64,000 nucleotides of DNA from Nostocales cyanobacterium HT-58-2 (lineage in GTDB: Bacteria; Cyanobacteriota; Cyanobacteriia; Cyanobacteriales; Nostocaceae). The DNA lies in contig CP019636.1 of the NCBI GenBank assembly GCA_002163975.1, positions 6,885,501 through 6,949,500 on the forward strand. Direction: 5' to 3'. Under the pieces are notes generated by a model, which ran no database searches, was not told the origin of the DNA, and saw only the letters and a list, made by a program, of their open reading frames with translations. This document shows, piece by piece, positions 8,649-17,686 of this stretch. Position numbers and translations under genes: made by a program. Numbering within the stretch: the stretch's first letter is position 1; every line of letters begins with the position of its first letter.

Positions 8649-10040
8649 TCAATGACCAGCTACACCTTCTTGCCGTGCTGCACGTTGCACAGCACCAGCA
8701 ACAGCAGTAACCACACGGTCATCAAACACAGAAGGAATGATGTGTTCCTTGTCAAGGTCTGAAGGTTTAATCAAGGACGCGATCGCACTAGCTGCTTCCA
8801 GATACATTGTGGTGGTAATCGTTGCTGCCCGACAATCCAAAGCACCACGAAAGACGCCAGGAAAAGCGAGGACGTTATTGATTTGATTTGGGTAGTCACT
8901 ACGACCTGTAGCCATGACTGCAACATCGTTTTGGACTAATTCTGGATGAATTTCAGGAATTGGATTTGCCATTGCAAATACAATTGGATCTTTTGCCATT
9001 GAACGCACCATTTCTGGTGTTAAAACCCCTGGTACACTCAAACCAATAAAGACATCTGCACCTTGCATGGCACCTGCCAACGTTCCTTGTGCCTTCACCG
9101 CAAATTCACGCTTTTCTTCTGTCAAGTCAGTGCGACTGGTGGAAAGAATACCTTTTGAGTCGCACATCCAGATTTTTTCTGCCCCTGCTTTCTGGAGCAA
9201 TCGGGCGACTGCAACCCCAGCAGCCCCAGCACCATTAACAACGATGCGGATATCTGCTATTGACTTATGTACCAGTTTCAAGGCGTTAAATAGTGCCGCT
9301 AAAGTGACAATTGCCGTGCCATGTTGGTCATCGTGAAAAACGGGGATATCTAATTCCTTCCGGAGTTTTGCTTCAATTTCAAAACAGCGAGGAGCAGCGA
9401 TATCTTCTAAATTTACACCCCCAAAGACCGGAGCAAGATTTTTGACAGTTTCGACAATCTTATCAGTATCTTGAGTATCAAGGCAGATAGGAAAGGCATC
9501 AATCCCAGCGAACTCTTTAAAGAGCATAGCTTTGCCTTCCATAACCGGTAGGGCTGCTGCTGGACCGAGATTTCCCAATCCTAAAACAGCACTGCCATCA
9601 GTCACAATCGCAACAGTGTTGTGTTTAATAGTTAGGTTGTAAACTTCTTCCGGATTTTGAGCGATCGCAGTACAGATTCGCCCAACCCCTGGCGTGTAAG
9701 CCATTGCCAAGTCAGACACACTCTTGAGAGGAATTCTGCTGGCAATGCTAATTTTCCCACCACGATGTAGATTAAAGGTGCGGTCATAGACATTAAGTAC
9801 CTTAATATCTGGCAATGTCTTAACAGCTTGCACAATCAGCTCAGCGTGTTCAGTACTGGCGGCATCTACGGTAATTTCGCGAATGGAAATAGCTCTTGTT
9901 TGCTCGATTAAATCAATTTGACCAAAATTACCACCACTGGTTGAGATTGCATTGGTTACGCTAGCTAACATTCCAATGCGGTTAGGAATCTCCAGGCGGA
10001 GTGTCAAGCTAAAACTAGAATTAGGGGTCAGGTCTGCCAT
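8649..10040 (-). CDS. Malic enzyme with N-terminal ACT domain
   Basis: A 463-residue NAD(P)-dependent malic enzyme that decarboxylates malate to pyruvate. Residues ~8-85 form an ACT regulatory domain (SLTLRLEIPNRIGMLASV). The catalytic part has the usual blocks: AMAYTPGVGRICTAI, VTDGSAVLGLGNLGP, VFHDDQHGTAI and the Rossmann loop VNGAGAAGVAVARL. An ACT-fused form is common in cyanobacteria. Cofactor preference cannot be read with confidence. The gene is followed by psbA upstream on the same strand, but the psbA terminator separates them, so it is probably transcribed on its own. Confidence 0.93.
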   Translation of the reverse strand: MADLTPNSSFSLTLRLEIPNRIGMLASVTNAISTSGGNFGQIDLIEQTRAISIREITVDAASTEHAELIVQAVKTLPDIKVLNVYDRTFNLHRGGKISIASRIPLKSVSDLAMAYTPGVGRICTAIAQNPEEVYNLTIKHNTVAIVTDGSAVLGLGNLGPAAALPVMEGKAMLFKEFAGIDAFPICLDTQDTDKIVETVKNLAPVFGGVNLEDIAAPRCFEIEAKLRKELDIPVFHDDQHGTAIVTLAALFNALKLVHKSIADIRIVVNGAGAAGVAVARLLQKAGAEKIWMCDSKGILSTSRTDLTEEKREFAVKAQGTLAGAMQGADVFIGLSVPGVLTPEMVRSMAKDPIVFAMANPIPEIHPELVQNDVAVMATGRSDYPNQINNVLAFPGVFRGALDCRAATITTTMYLEAASAIASLIKPSDLDKEHIIPSVFDDRVVTAVAGAVQRAARQEGVAGH

Positions 10041-10310
10041 GCTTTGTTGGTTGTGGGTCTTAGATTTTAGATTTTAGATGCAATTGATGGGTTAAATTCT
10101 AGTTAAACCTTAAAATCTAAAACTATCTACTGTAAACCAGCCAAAATTTACGAGTTGTACCAGTTGAGACTAAATATTTTTCGTGATTCTCTCTATCAAC
10201 GCTCTTGTGCACTCCTCCTACTTCTATCATTGCGTATTTGTCTGGGTATTTTTTGCTAAATCAGATTGGGTGGGACAATCGCTATCAAAAATGAGGTGAA
10301 CACACTTGGT

Positions 10311-10346
10311 AAACAACAAAAAGCGCTCCCATATCGAGAGCGCTTT
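10311..10346 (-). terminator. Rho-independent terminator of psbA
   Basis: AAAGCGCTC (10320-10328) pairs with GAGCGCTTT (10338-10346) with a 9-base loop. On the minus strand the stem is followed by TTTTTGTTGTTT, a proper U-tract. It lies about 40 bp after the psbA stop. Confidence 0.85.
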
Positions 10347-10384
10347 CTTTACAGCAAACACTTGAGCAATTCTTGCCAAGAGTA

Positions 10385-11467
10385 TCAACCATGAATTGCA
10401 GGAGCTTGTAAAGCCACAGGGTAAGCTTCACCCGCAGCCAAATCAAGCGGGAAGTTGTGAGCATTGCGCTCGTGCATCACTTCCATACCCAAGTTGGCAC
10501 GGTTAAGAACATCTGCCCATGTGTTGATGACACGACCTTGGGAGTCAAGCACAGATTGATTAAAGTTGAAACCATTGAGGTTAAATGCCATCGTACTGAT
10601 ACCCAAGGCAGTGAACCAAATACCGATGACGGGCCAAGCTCCCAAGAAAAAGTGCAAGGAGCGAGAGTTGTTAAAGCTAGCGTATTGCCAGATTAATCGT
10701 CCGAAGTAACCGTGAGCAGCAACGATATTGTAGGTTTCCTGTTCTTGACCGAACTTATAACCGTAGTTGAGGGACTCATTTTCAGTGGTTTCACGCACAA
10801 GAGAAGAAGTTACCAAAGAGCCATGCATGGCACTAAATAGCGAACCACCAAAGACTGCAGCTACACCTAACTGATGGAAGGGGTGCATGAGAATGTTATG
10901 CTCGGCTTGGAACACAAACATGAAATTGAACGTACCGCTAATGCCTAGAGGCATTCCATCAGAAAAACTACCTTGTCCAATGGGATAAATCAAGAAAACA
11001 GAAGTTGCTGCAGCGACAGGAGCAGAGTAAGCCACGCAAATCCAAGGACGCATTCCTAAGCGGTAGCTTAACTCCCATTGACGACCCAACCAGCAGAAAA
11101 TACCAATCAGAAAATGTAAAACAACGAGCTGATAAGGACCGCCGTTGTAGAGCCATTCATCTAGGGAAGCAGCTTCCCAAATGGGATAAAAGTGCAATCC
11201 AATAGCGTTGGATGTTGGCACAACAGCACCAGTGATGATGTTGTTACCGTATAACAAAGAACCAGAGACCGGCTCACGAATCCCATCAATATCGACAGGT
11301 GGTGCCGCAATGAAGGCAATCACAAAGACAATTGTGGCAGTTAACAATGTAGGAATCATCAATACACCGAACCAGCCAACATAAAGCCGATTCTCGGTGC
11401 TAGTAATCCATTCACAGAACCGATCCCACAGGTTACCGCTTTCGCCTCTTCTTAAAGTTGTGGTCAT
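10385..11467 (-). CDS. psbA: Photosystem II D1 protein PsbA
   Basis: D1 reaction-centre protein, 360 residues from ATG 11467 (starts MTTTLRRGESGNLWD). The frame is open for 16 more codons upstream, but homologues start at MTTTL. All expected ligands are present: Tyr161, Asp170, Glu189, His190, His198, His215, Ser264, His272, His332, Glu333, His337, Asp342 and the Ala344 processing site. Residue 130 is Gln, the form usual in standard/low-light D1 isoforms rather than the Glu of high-light copies. The 16-residue C-terminal extension (AGEAYPVALQAPAIHG) differs somewhat from the common sequence. Cyanobacteria usually carry several psbA copies; only this one is in the window. Confidence 0.98.
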   Translation of the reverse strand: MTTTLRRGESGNLWDRFCEWITSTENRLYVGWFGVLMIPTLLTATIVFVIAFIAAPPVDIDGIREPVSGSLLYGNNIITGAVVPTSNAIGLHFYPIWEAASLDEWLYNGGPYQLVVLHFLIGIFCWLGRQWELSYRLGMRPWICVAYSAPVAAATSVFLIYPIGQGSFSDGMPLGISGTFNFMFVFQAEHNILMHPFHQLGVAAVFGGSLFSAMHGSLVTSSLVRETTENESLNYGYKFGQEQETYNIVAAHGYFGRLIWQYASFNNSRSLHFFLGAWPVIGIWFTALGISTMAFNLNGFNFNQSVLDSQGRVINTWADVLNRANLGMEVMHERNAHNFPLDLAAGEAYPVALQAPAIHG

Positions 11468-11900
11468 AACTGTATTGCTTATGAAAGTGCTAACAAAAAA
11501 CTTCCTCAATCTCAAATTATTGAGAAATTTACTGTTTTGCCAAATTTTGCCAATTTCCTTCTCCCTGAGCTAATGAGTTCAACTCAAGTTATCTCACACC
11601 AAAATACTATTAACTAGTTTCCCTAGGGAGATGGTGTTAGAAATGGGAAACTTTTTCTTTATCTTAATATCTGGTTCTACATGAATTCTTTTTGTTTATC
11701 AATCTATTTATTTAAAATTTTATTAAGAACAATTCTTGTTGTATTTATATGTCTTAATATAAAACATTTTTTAAACTCTTTGAAAATAACACTTTATCCA
11801 GTTTTGAGTTTTGTTAATTAGTTTTATAGAAAAAATTCTGAAAAAGACATAAGTAGCTATGCAAATTAAATTACATACTTAGCTATGTCACGCCACTATA

Positions 11901-12032
11901 ATACTAATAGCAAATAAAAAAATGTTTGCGACAGATAACCCCACCTGCCCTAGTCAGGCACCCTCCCCTTACCAAGGGGAGGGTTGGGGAGGGATTCAAC
12001 CGATGTGTTGCATTCTTTTTTCAAATTGGTAT
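11901..12032. repeat. MITE-like fold-back repeat, copy A
   Basis: About 130 bp, nearly identical to the element at 23691-23817 (shared core AAATAAAAAAATGTTTGCGA through CATTCTTTTTTCAAATTGGT). An internal hairpin CCCTCCCC...GGGGAGGG and imperfect terminal inverted repeats (ATAC...ATG / CAT...GGTAT) are visible. It lies in the 0.9-kb gap upstream of psbA. That gap also holds TAGCTATGTCACGCCACTAT (11879-11898), resembling the terminus of the element at 38546, and a stretch at 12034-12057 shared with 49023-49046. Confidence 0.8.
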
Positions 12033-12207
12033 CATTTTGTTCAAATATCAAATAGTAGTTCTGTAGTAGTTTTATAGATAGATTTTCACTAAAAAAGTTA
12101 ATTTAGAGTACTCTTTTCGCAACTACTTAATTCTTCATTCTCAATTTTGAATGCAAAAGAGTGTCATCCAAGAAGAGTAGAAGCTTTGGTTAAAAAATCG
12201 AATAAAA

Positions 12208-12351
12208 ATGCCTAAAACTTGCAATTTATGGATAGTATTTGGCATATATGCATTGATTTTAGTTTTTCTTAATCAATCACCTATTTCCACTCATACTTTT
12301 GAAAGCTTCAGCAATACTTCAACAATACAATTAACAATGATTAGGGGTTAG
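12208..12351 (+). CDS. Possible 47-residue small membrane protein
   Basis: An ATG-initiated frame (MPKTCNLWIVFGIYALILVF...) with one hydrophobic segment at residues ~7-21 followed by a Ser/Thr/Asn-rich tail. There is no clear ribosome binding site, and the stop codon lies inside the palindrome at 12343-12370. I do not recognise it. It could be chance; conservation in relatives would decide. Confidence 0.2.
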   Translation: MPKTCNLWIVFGIYALILVFLNQSPISTHTFESFSNTSTIQLTMIRG

Positions 12352-12370
12352 TTGTTAACAACTAACCCCT
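12343..12370 (-). terminator. 28-bp perfect palindrome after the guanylyltransferase gene
   Basis: AGGGGTTAGTTGTT followed directly by its reverse complement. It lies 8 bp beyond the stop of the minus-strand 841-residue gene. The minus-strand sequence after it is only moderately T-rich, so terminator activity is likely but not certain. Confidence 0.6.
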
Positions 12371-12377
12371 GACAACC

Positions 12378-14903
12378 TTATATTTCCACGACTTGTTCTT
12401 GTTCTTTTTCGACGAACGCTTGAACACGAGCACGGTATTGTCTTAAAGACTCATCTACCCAGTCGCGATCGTTACTGTTAGCGTATAAGTGTACTATTGG
12501 TTCACTAGCATCTGGTAACACTAACACCCAACTGTCATCGTAGGGTTGACAAATTTTCACCCCATCAATTAACTCCAGATTTTGAGCTGGGTGAGTTTCA
12601 ACCAAGTAGCGCATCAGTGCTCCCTTGACAGTCCAAGGACAACGTACTGTATACGCTTTGTGAATCACACGTGGCAACTCTGAGCGCACAGTCGCAAGTG
12701 AACGTTCCTGTATCGTCAGCATCTCAATGAGTTTGGCAGTGCAGAACATAGCATCAAAGCCTGGATGCAACTGCGGAACAATAAAGCCTGTGTCGCCACT
12801 TCCTCCCAACAACACATTGGAGTTTTTCTGACAAGCTTCCATCAATGCTGTAGGGTTTGCCTTCGTGCGAATGACCTTACCATCATGGCGACGGGCAATT
12901 TGTTCCACTGCACTAGAAGCATGAACTGGCACAACGACCGTTCCTCTGGGGTGAGCAGTTAACATCATGTCTACCATTAGTGCTGTTAACATTTCCCCAC
13001 GTATGGGTATGCCAGATTCATCTACCAAAATCAGCTGTTCTCCATTTGCTGAGACTTGGACGCCAAAGTTAGCCTTCAGTGCCTCCACCACATGACCAAG
13101 CTGAGTCAGAAGGGCTTCGCGCTCAACTGCGGACATGGCGGACTTATTGAGACTCGCATTTAGGACCACCGCATCAGCCCCAAAGTTATCTAGCATTTGC
13201 GGTAACACCGCCCCAGATACGGAATAAACGTAGTCAATAACGACTTTTGCCCGACTGTTGCGAATTGTATCAATATGCAAAAGCTTCTCAAAAGCAGTGC
13301 AGTATCGATCCATCACTTGGCTGGGGTAGGCAACATTACCAATTTCATGAATTTGTGCCCGCCGCATATCTTCTTTGAAGTATGCCCCCTCAATTTTCTT
13401 TTCCAAGGATTTTGTGATGTTAATGCCCTTGGCATCCATGAACTCAATCAAGATGTAGTCGGGGCGGTCAGGATGCACCCGCACATGAATCCCACCGGTG
13501 ACTGGCATGGTGGGTATAACGGTGCGAGCTATTGGGATAGCTGTGGCATCTAGGTTCTGAATATCGACACCCACTGACATCAAACCAGCAATTAATGACC
13601 GTGTCACCATGCGAGAGACATTGCGCTGGTCGCGGGAAACCGTGACCCGAGAACCCGGTTTCAAGGTTGAACCGTATGCTGCTCCCAACTTCACAGCAAA
13701 TTCTGGGGTAATGTCGATATTGGCTAGTCCTTGGACGCCTCGTTGCCCAAATAAGTTACGTTGGGCAGTGTTACCCCAAATTAAGTTAATATTTAAAATT
13801 GCCCCTGATTCAATCTTCTTACTAGGCCACACGCGGACAAAGGGGCTAATTTGGGCTTCTTCTCCCACCGTCGAAAGTGAACCAACCACAGCGCCTTCTA
13901 AGACATGGGAGCGACGGTCTACACGCGTACCACGAGAAATGACACAAGCACTCAGATGTGCCTCCTCGCCGATAATCGCTCCATTCCAAATAATCGGACG
14001 CTTGAGATCAGCATCAGCACCAATGGTGACGTTGTCCCCAATGACGGTTCCGGCTTCAATCTCAACTCTTGCCCCGATGCGGCAATTGTCCCCAATGACT
14101 GCTGGGGTCTCAATGTCGGCTGTGGGGTCGATATAAGTGTTTTGACCTACCCATAACCCAGGCGAAACTTCTTTATAGGCGAAGTCAAGTTTGACCTTGT
14201 TATGTAATGCATCATACTGAGCCTCACGATAGGCATCTAAGTGCCCTACATCGCACCAATAACCTTGGGCAATGTAGCCATACATTGGCTCATTTTTTGA
14301 TAGTAGCAAGGGGAACAACTCTTTAGAGAAGTCAGATTCTTGGTTGTCTGGCAGGTATTCCAAAACTTCTGGTTCTAGAATGTAAGTGCCCGTGTTAACA
14401 GTGTCGGAAAAAATTTCACTCGTAGAGGGTTTTTCTAAGAATCGCCGAATCCGACATTCTTCATCAGTAATCACCACCCCAAACTCAATGGGGTTAGGAA
14501 CACGAGTTAAAATCAGAGTTGCTTTTGACTTTTTTTGTTTGTGAAATTCAATTGCTGCTGTTAAGTCAAAATCGGTTATACTATCACCGCTAATTACTAA
14601 AAAGGTGTCATCTAGGAGTTCGGCAATGTTTTTGACACAGCCTGCTGTACCCAAGGGCTGATCTTCTTCTACGGCATAGGTCATTTGTACACCGAAGTCG
14701 CTGCCGTCTTGAAAATAATCTCGCAAGACATCAGGTAAATAATGTAGTGTGGCAACCACTTCTGTTATTTGATGCCGTTTGAGGAGATTGATAATATGTT
14801 CGGCAATTGGTCGATTCAAGATGGGCACCATCGGTTTGGGCAGATCACAAGTGAGCGGACGAAGCCGCGTTCCCGAACCACCTGCCATCAGTACTGCACG
14901 CAT
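12378..14903 (-). CDS. Mannose-1-phosphate guanylyltransferase-like fusion with a degenerate phosphohexomutase domain
   Basis: An 841-residue fusion. Residues 1-~230 are a nucleotidyltransferase (GGSGTRLRPLT, LPKPMVPILNRP, FLEKP), likely making GDP-mannose or a similar sugar nucleotide for cell-surface glycans. Residues ~250-370 are left-handed beta-helix hexapeptide repeats (IGDNCRIGARVEIEAGTVIG). Residues ~375-830 have the fold pattern of phosphomanno/phosphoglucomutases but lack its key motifs: the TASHNP phosphoserine loop is replaced by VRVHPDRPD (~475), the DGDxDR metal loop by SANGEQLILVDE (~622) and the sugar loop by GGSGDTGF (~702). The mutase half is therefore probably structural or regulatory. 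The substrate is inferred from family naming only. Confidence 0.85.
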   Translation of the reverse strand: MRAVLMAGGSGTRLRPLTCDLPKPMVPILNRPIAEHIINLLKRHQITEVVATLHYLPDVLRDYFQDGSDFGVQMTYAVEEDQPLGTAGCVKNIAELLDDTFLVISGDSITDFDLTAAIEFHKQKKSKATLILTRVPNPIEFGVVITDEECRIRRFLEKPSTSEIFSDTVNTGTYILEPEVLEYLPDNQESDFSKELFPLLLSKNEPMYGYIAQGYWCDVGHLDAYREAQYDALHNKVKLDFAYKEVSPGLWVGQNTYIDPTADIETPAVIGDNCRIGARVEIEAGTVIGDNVTIGADADLKRPIIWNGAIIGEEAHLSACVISRGTRVDRRSHVLEGAVVGSLSTVGEEAQISPFVRVWPSKKIESGAILNINLIWGNTAQRNLFGQRGVQGLANIDITPEFAVKLGAAYGSTLKPGSRVTVSRDQRNVSRMVTRSLIAGLMSVGVDIQNLDATAIPIARTVIPTMPVTGGIHVRVHPDRPDYILIEFMDAKGINITKSLEKKIEGAYFKEDMRRAQIHEIGNVAYPSQVMDRYCTAFEKLLHIDTIRNSRAKVVIDYVYSVSGAVLPQMLDNFGADAVVLNASLNKSAMSAVEREALLTQLGHVVEALKANFGVQVSANGEQLILVDESGIPIRGEMLTALMVDMMLTAHPRGTVVVPVHASSAVEQIARRHDGKVIRTKANPTALMEACQKNSNVLLGGSGDTGFIVPQLHPGFDAMFCTAKLIEMLTIQERSLATVRSELPRVIHKAYTVRCPWTVKGALMRYLVETHPAQNLELIDGVKICQPYDDSWVLVLPDASEPIVHLYANSNDRDWVDESLRQYRARVQAFVEKEQEQVVEI

Positions 14904-15393
14904 AAATCCTCCTTAGCTGTTTGCACCACTTACTGCGTTAATACCCACAAGACCAACTGTGTTTTCTTTAGTCTCCTATGAATTTTTAAGTTTAGGGAAC
15001 TTTCGCAAGATGCATCTGGTCAGGGTTAGGAATATCTACTCGTCACACTAGCCTGTTTATCTGTACAAAATCAAGAAGGGCTATAAGTAGAACGTCAAAT
15101 CATAAAAATCAAAACAGCTTTTTAGTTTTTATTTTTGATTTTCCTTGGTTCCTAAGCATGAATCAATAAGTGGTGGATGGCTATAATACACAGAGCTACT
15201 TTAAACTTGATATATAAATCTATGAATTAACTATGATGCCGAAGAAATTGACAGTTAAAGTGTGCGCTAGCAGGTTATGCTGATGCTCACCACTTGGCTG
15301 ACAAATAGCTTTTCGATATCTTTGATCAAGTGCCAGTATGGTGTAAGTAAAGCTTAACTCAAATTCTGTGAATTGCTTATGGAGTGGTGCTAG
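14904..15393. other. Divergent intergenic region
   Basis: About 490 bp between the divergent guanylyltransferase-like gene and a small membrane-protein gene. It must hold both promoters. No repeat, RNA or pseudogene is apparent. Confidence 0.5.
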
Positions 15394-15582
15394 ATGGAAT
15401 TAATAGTCTTTGGATTAGTGGTAGTTTATGCAGGTGGTGTTTGGAAGTTCCTGAATGGATTTAGTCGCACTAACTTCCAGCGATCGCTGCTTAATCGCCT
15501 TAGTTTAGCTTTATTGTGGCCAGCTTTGTTTATTACGAGTAAATCCTATCGACAAAACTTTAGAAAGGCTCTTAAAGGTTAA
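15394..15582 (+). CDS. Conserved small membrane-associated protein
   Basis: A 62-residue protein with an N-terminal hydrophobic segment (ELIVFGLVVVYAGGVW) and a second weaker one (LSLALLWPALFI), ending in a basic tail (SYRQNFRKALKG). GGAG lies about 10 bases before the ATG, supporting translation. It resembles small hypothetical proteins seen in filamentous cyanobacteria, but no function is assigned and I recognise no domain. It is divergent from the guanylyltransferase-like gene and convergent with icd. Confidence 0.6.
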   Translation: MELIVFGLVVVYAGGVWKFLNGFSRTNFQRSLLNRLSLALLWPALFITSKSYRQNFRKALKG

Positions 15583-15684
15583 AGATTATTCTTTGTTAAG
15601 AGAGTGAGCGGACAGATGTATCTAGTGAATGGGCAGAAATTCAGCAAAGACCTTCTACACACATAACTCATGACCGAAAAACTC

Positions 15685-15731
15685 AAACCCCCTCTCACCC
15701 TTAAGGGCAAAGGGGGCTAGGAGAGGGGTTT
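15685..15731 (-). terminator. Hairpin terminator of icd
   Basis: AAACCCCCTCTC (15685-15696) pairs with GAGAGGGGTTT (15721-15731), touching the icd stop codon. The arms resemble the CCCCTCTCC type of hairpin found in the intergenic repeats of this genome, so a repeat may have been co-opted here. Confidence 0.6.
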
Positions 15732-17152
15732 TATCTAAAATGTTTAATAATCGCCTCAGCGAACTCAGAACACTTCAATGGTTCCACTGGCGGTTCCATC
15801 AGCCGTGCTAAGTCGTAGGTGACTTGGCGGTTAACAATCGCATCACCTAAACCTTTCTTAATCAAATCTGCCGCCTCTTGCCAACCTAGATACTCTAGCA
15901 TCATCACACCAGATAAAATCACCGAACCAGGATTGACCCTATCTAACCCTGCGTGTTTGGGTGCGGTCCCGTGGGTTGCTTCAAAAATGGCACATTCATC
16001 ACCAATATTTGCCCCTGGTCCCATTCCCAGTCCGCCAACAATAGCGGCGGCTGCATCAGATAAGTAATCGCCATTCAGATTCATTGTTGCCAGAATAGAA
16101 TATTCATCTGGTCTGGTTTGGATTTGTTGGAAAATGCTGTCGGCAATGCGGTCATTCACCATGACCTTGTCTTTCCACTGACCCTTACCATGAGTTTCCC
16201 AAATTGAGTTAAGAACTGTTTCAACCTCCTTGACAATTTGCACTTTTTTTTCTTCAGTCAAGGCGTTAAATCCTGGGTCAATCATCCGGGCGTTTTCTTC
16301 CACGGAGATGTCCGGGTTGTTCTCCTTATTACTTAAAATCCAAGATTCCCTTTCAGTGATGGTCTGATTGCGAAACTCGGTGGTTGCCAGTTCATAACCC
16401 CAATCCCGGAAGGCGCCTTCGGTGTACTTCATGATGTTGCCTTTATGCACCAAAGTCACCATTTGCTTGTTTTTGGGGAGTTGCAAAGCGTGTCTGATGG
16501 CACGGCGTACCAAGCGCTGGGAACCCTTTTTGCTGATGGGTTTAATACCAATGCCTGAGTCTAAAGGAATTCGTTTGTTACCGTGTTCTGGTGTGGCGGG
16601 GATCAGTTCGTCGTTGAGGATGGAAATCAGGCGATCGCCAATTTTGTCACCTTGGCGCCACTCAATTCCTAGATAAATATCTTCTGTATTTTCCCGATAG
16701 ACAATCACATCCAGTTTTTCTGGATTTTTATGAGGTGAGGGTGTCCCTGCATAGTAGCGGCAAGGGCGTACGCAGGCATAAAGGTCAAAAATTTGCCGCA
16801 GTGCTACATTAAGGGAACGGATACCACCTCCGATGGGAGTTGTTAAAGGTCCCTTGATGGCAACACCAAACTCTTTTATCGCCGTCAAAGTATCTTGAGG
16901 TAAATACTGGTATGTACCGTATACTTCACAAGCTTCATCTCCGGCGTAAACCTTAAACCAACTTATCTTCCGCTTGCCCTTGTATGCCGTTTCTACTGCA
17001 GCATCAAGCACTTTCTGGGTAGCGGGCCAAATATCTATCCCCGTGCCGTCACCCCGAAGAAAAGGGATAATTGGGTTGTCAGGAACAATGGGCTCCCCAT
17101 TCTTGAAGGTGATTTTTGCTCCTGTAATAGGCGGGGTAATTTTCTCGTACAT
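15731..17152 (-). CDS. icd: NADP-dependent isocitrate dehydrogenase
   Basis: A 473-residue enzyme converting isocitrate to 2-oxoglutarate, the carbon skeleton for ammonium assimilation in cyanobacteria. Visible motifs: FLRGDGTGIDIWPATQ, GGGIRSLNVALRQIFDLYA, VYRENTEDIYLGIEW (phosphate/isocitrate site), LVHKGNIMKYTEGAF and GDECAIFEATHGTAPKHAG (cofactor region). The start is ATG 17152 (MYEKITPP): AGGAGT lies 5 bases upstream. A longer frame to 17182 adds ten residues with no support. It is long compared with the E. coli enzyme (416), as is usual in cyanobacteria. Confidence 0.96.
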   Translation of the reverse strand: MYEKITPPITGAKITFKNGEPIVPDNPIIPFLRGDGTGIDIWPATQKVLDAAVETAYKGKRKISWFKVYAGDEACEVYGTYQYLPQDTLTAIKEFGVAIKGPLTTPIGGGIRSLNVALRQIFDLYACVRPCRYYAGTPSPHKNPEKLDVIVYRENTEDIYLGIEWRQGDKIGDRLISILNDELIPATPEHGNKRIPLDSGIGIKPISKKGSQRLVRRAIRHALQLPKNKQMVTLVHKGNIMKYTEGAFRDWGYELATTEFRNQTITERESWILSNKENNPDISVEENARMIDPGFNALTEEKKVQIVKEVETVLNSIWETHGKGQWKDKVMVNDRIADSIFQQIQTRPDEYSILATMNLNGDYLSDAAAAIVGGLGMGPGANIGDECAIFEATHGTAPKHAGLDRVNPGSVILSGVMMLEYLGWQEAADLIKKGLGDAIVNRQVTYDLARLMEPPVEPLKCSEFAEAIIKHFR

Positions 17153-17411
17153 TAAACACTCCTGATGGCTACGCTGCAACATACTACCCTTTAGGGTTGT
17201 ATCCCAAAGGTGAACAGAGTCATTTTTGGAAGGTTAGCAGATTTTGCTGTGTCTTGTTTTGATAAATTTCTAGGGCGTATGAGGTGCAGAGCTTTTCATT
17301 CCCCTGTTTGCATCGTGGGCACAGGTGCCTAGGATTTCGTTAAACCGTCCCTCTCTTATGGTCTGCACACTTTATTGGTGTACTCTTTGAATATATAGCA
17401 AAATACTATCG

Positions 17412-17564
17412 ATGAGGCAGCAAAGAGAGATTACTATTAGGCTGACTAAACAAGAGTTGGCAATGCTAAGATCCCACTGTCAAGTAAGTGACTGTGTTGA
17501 CTGGGATGAATTCAAAATTTCAAGTTCAAAAATGTACCTACACTCCCATACCCAGTCAGTGTAA
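17412..17564 (+). CDS. Possible small ribbon-helix-helix-like protein (perhaps truncated)
   Basis: A 50-codon frame whose first ~24 residues (REITIRLTKQELAMLRSHCQ) resemble the start of ribbon-helix-helix DNA-binding proteins found as small ORFs in cyanobacteria. After residue ~26 the resemblance stops and the rest looks like read-through of intergenic sequence. There is no Shine-Dalgarno site. It is either a remnant or chance; the 0.5-kb gap between icd and gun4 contains nothing else I can identify. Confidence 0.2.
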   Translation: MRQQREITIRLTKQELAMLRSHCQVSDCVDWDEFKISSSKMYLHSHTQSV

Positions 17565-17686
17565 AAAGAATGAGTGGGCATTCTTTGTAATTTCCTGTAC
17601 ACTACTCTTCGCTATCAGTACAATATCAGTCCACAATACCTGATAGCCAATAGCTTGTTCACCAATTACATTCCACGAGTAATGGC

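Noticed and set aside
11468..11515. 16-residue N-terminal extension of PsbA
   Set aside because: Homologous D1 proteins start at MTTTL; the extension is basic and unlike any D1 sequence.
17153..17182. Ten-residue extension of isocitrate dehydrogenase
   Set aside because: AGGAGT sits immediately before the ATG at 17152, and the extension overlaps that ribosome binding site.
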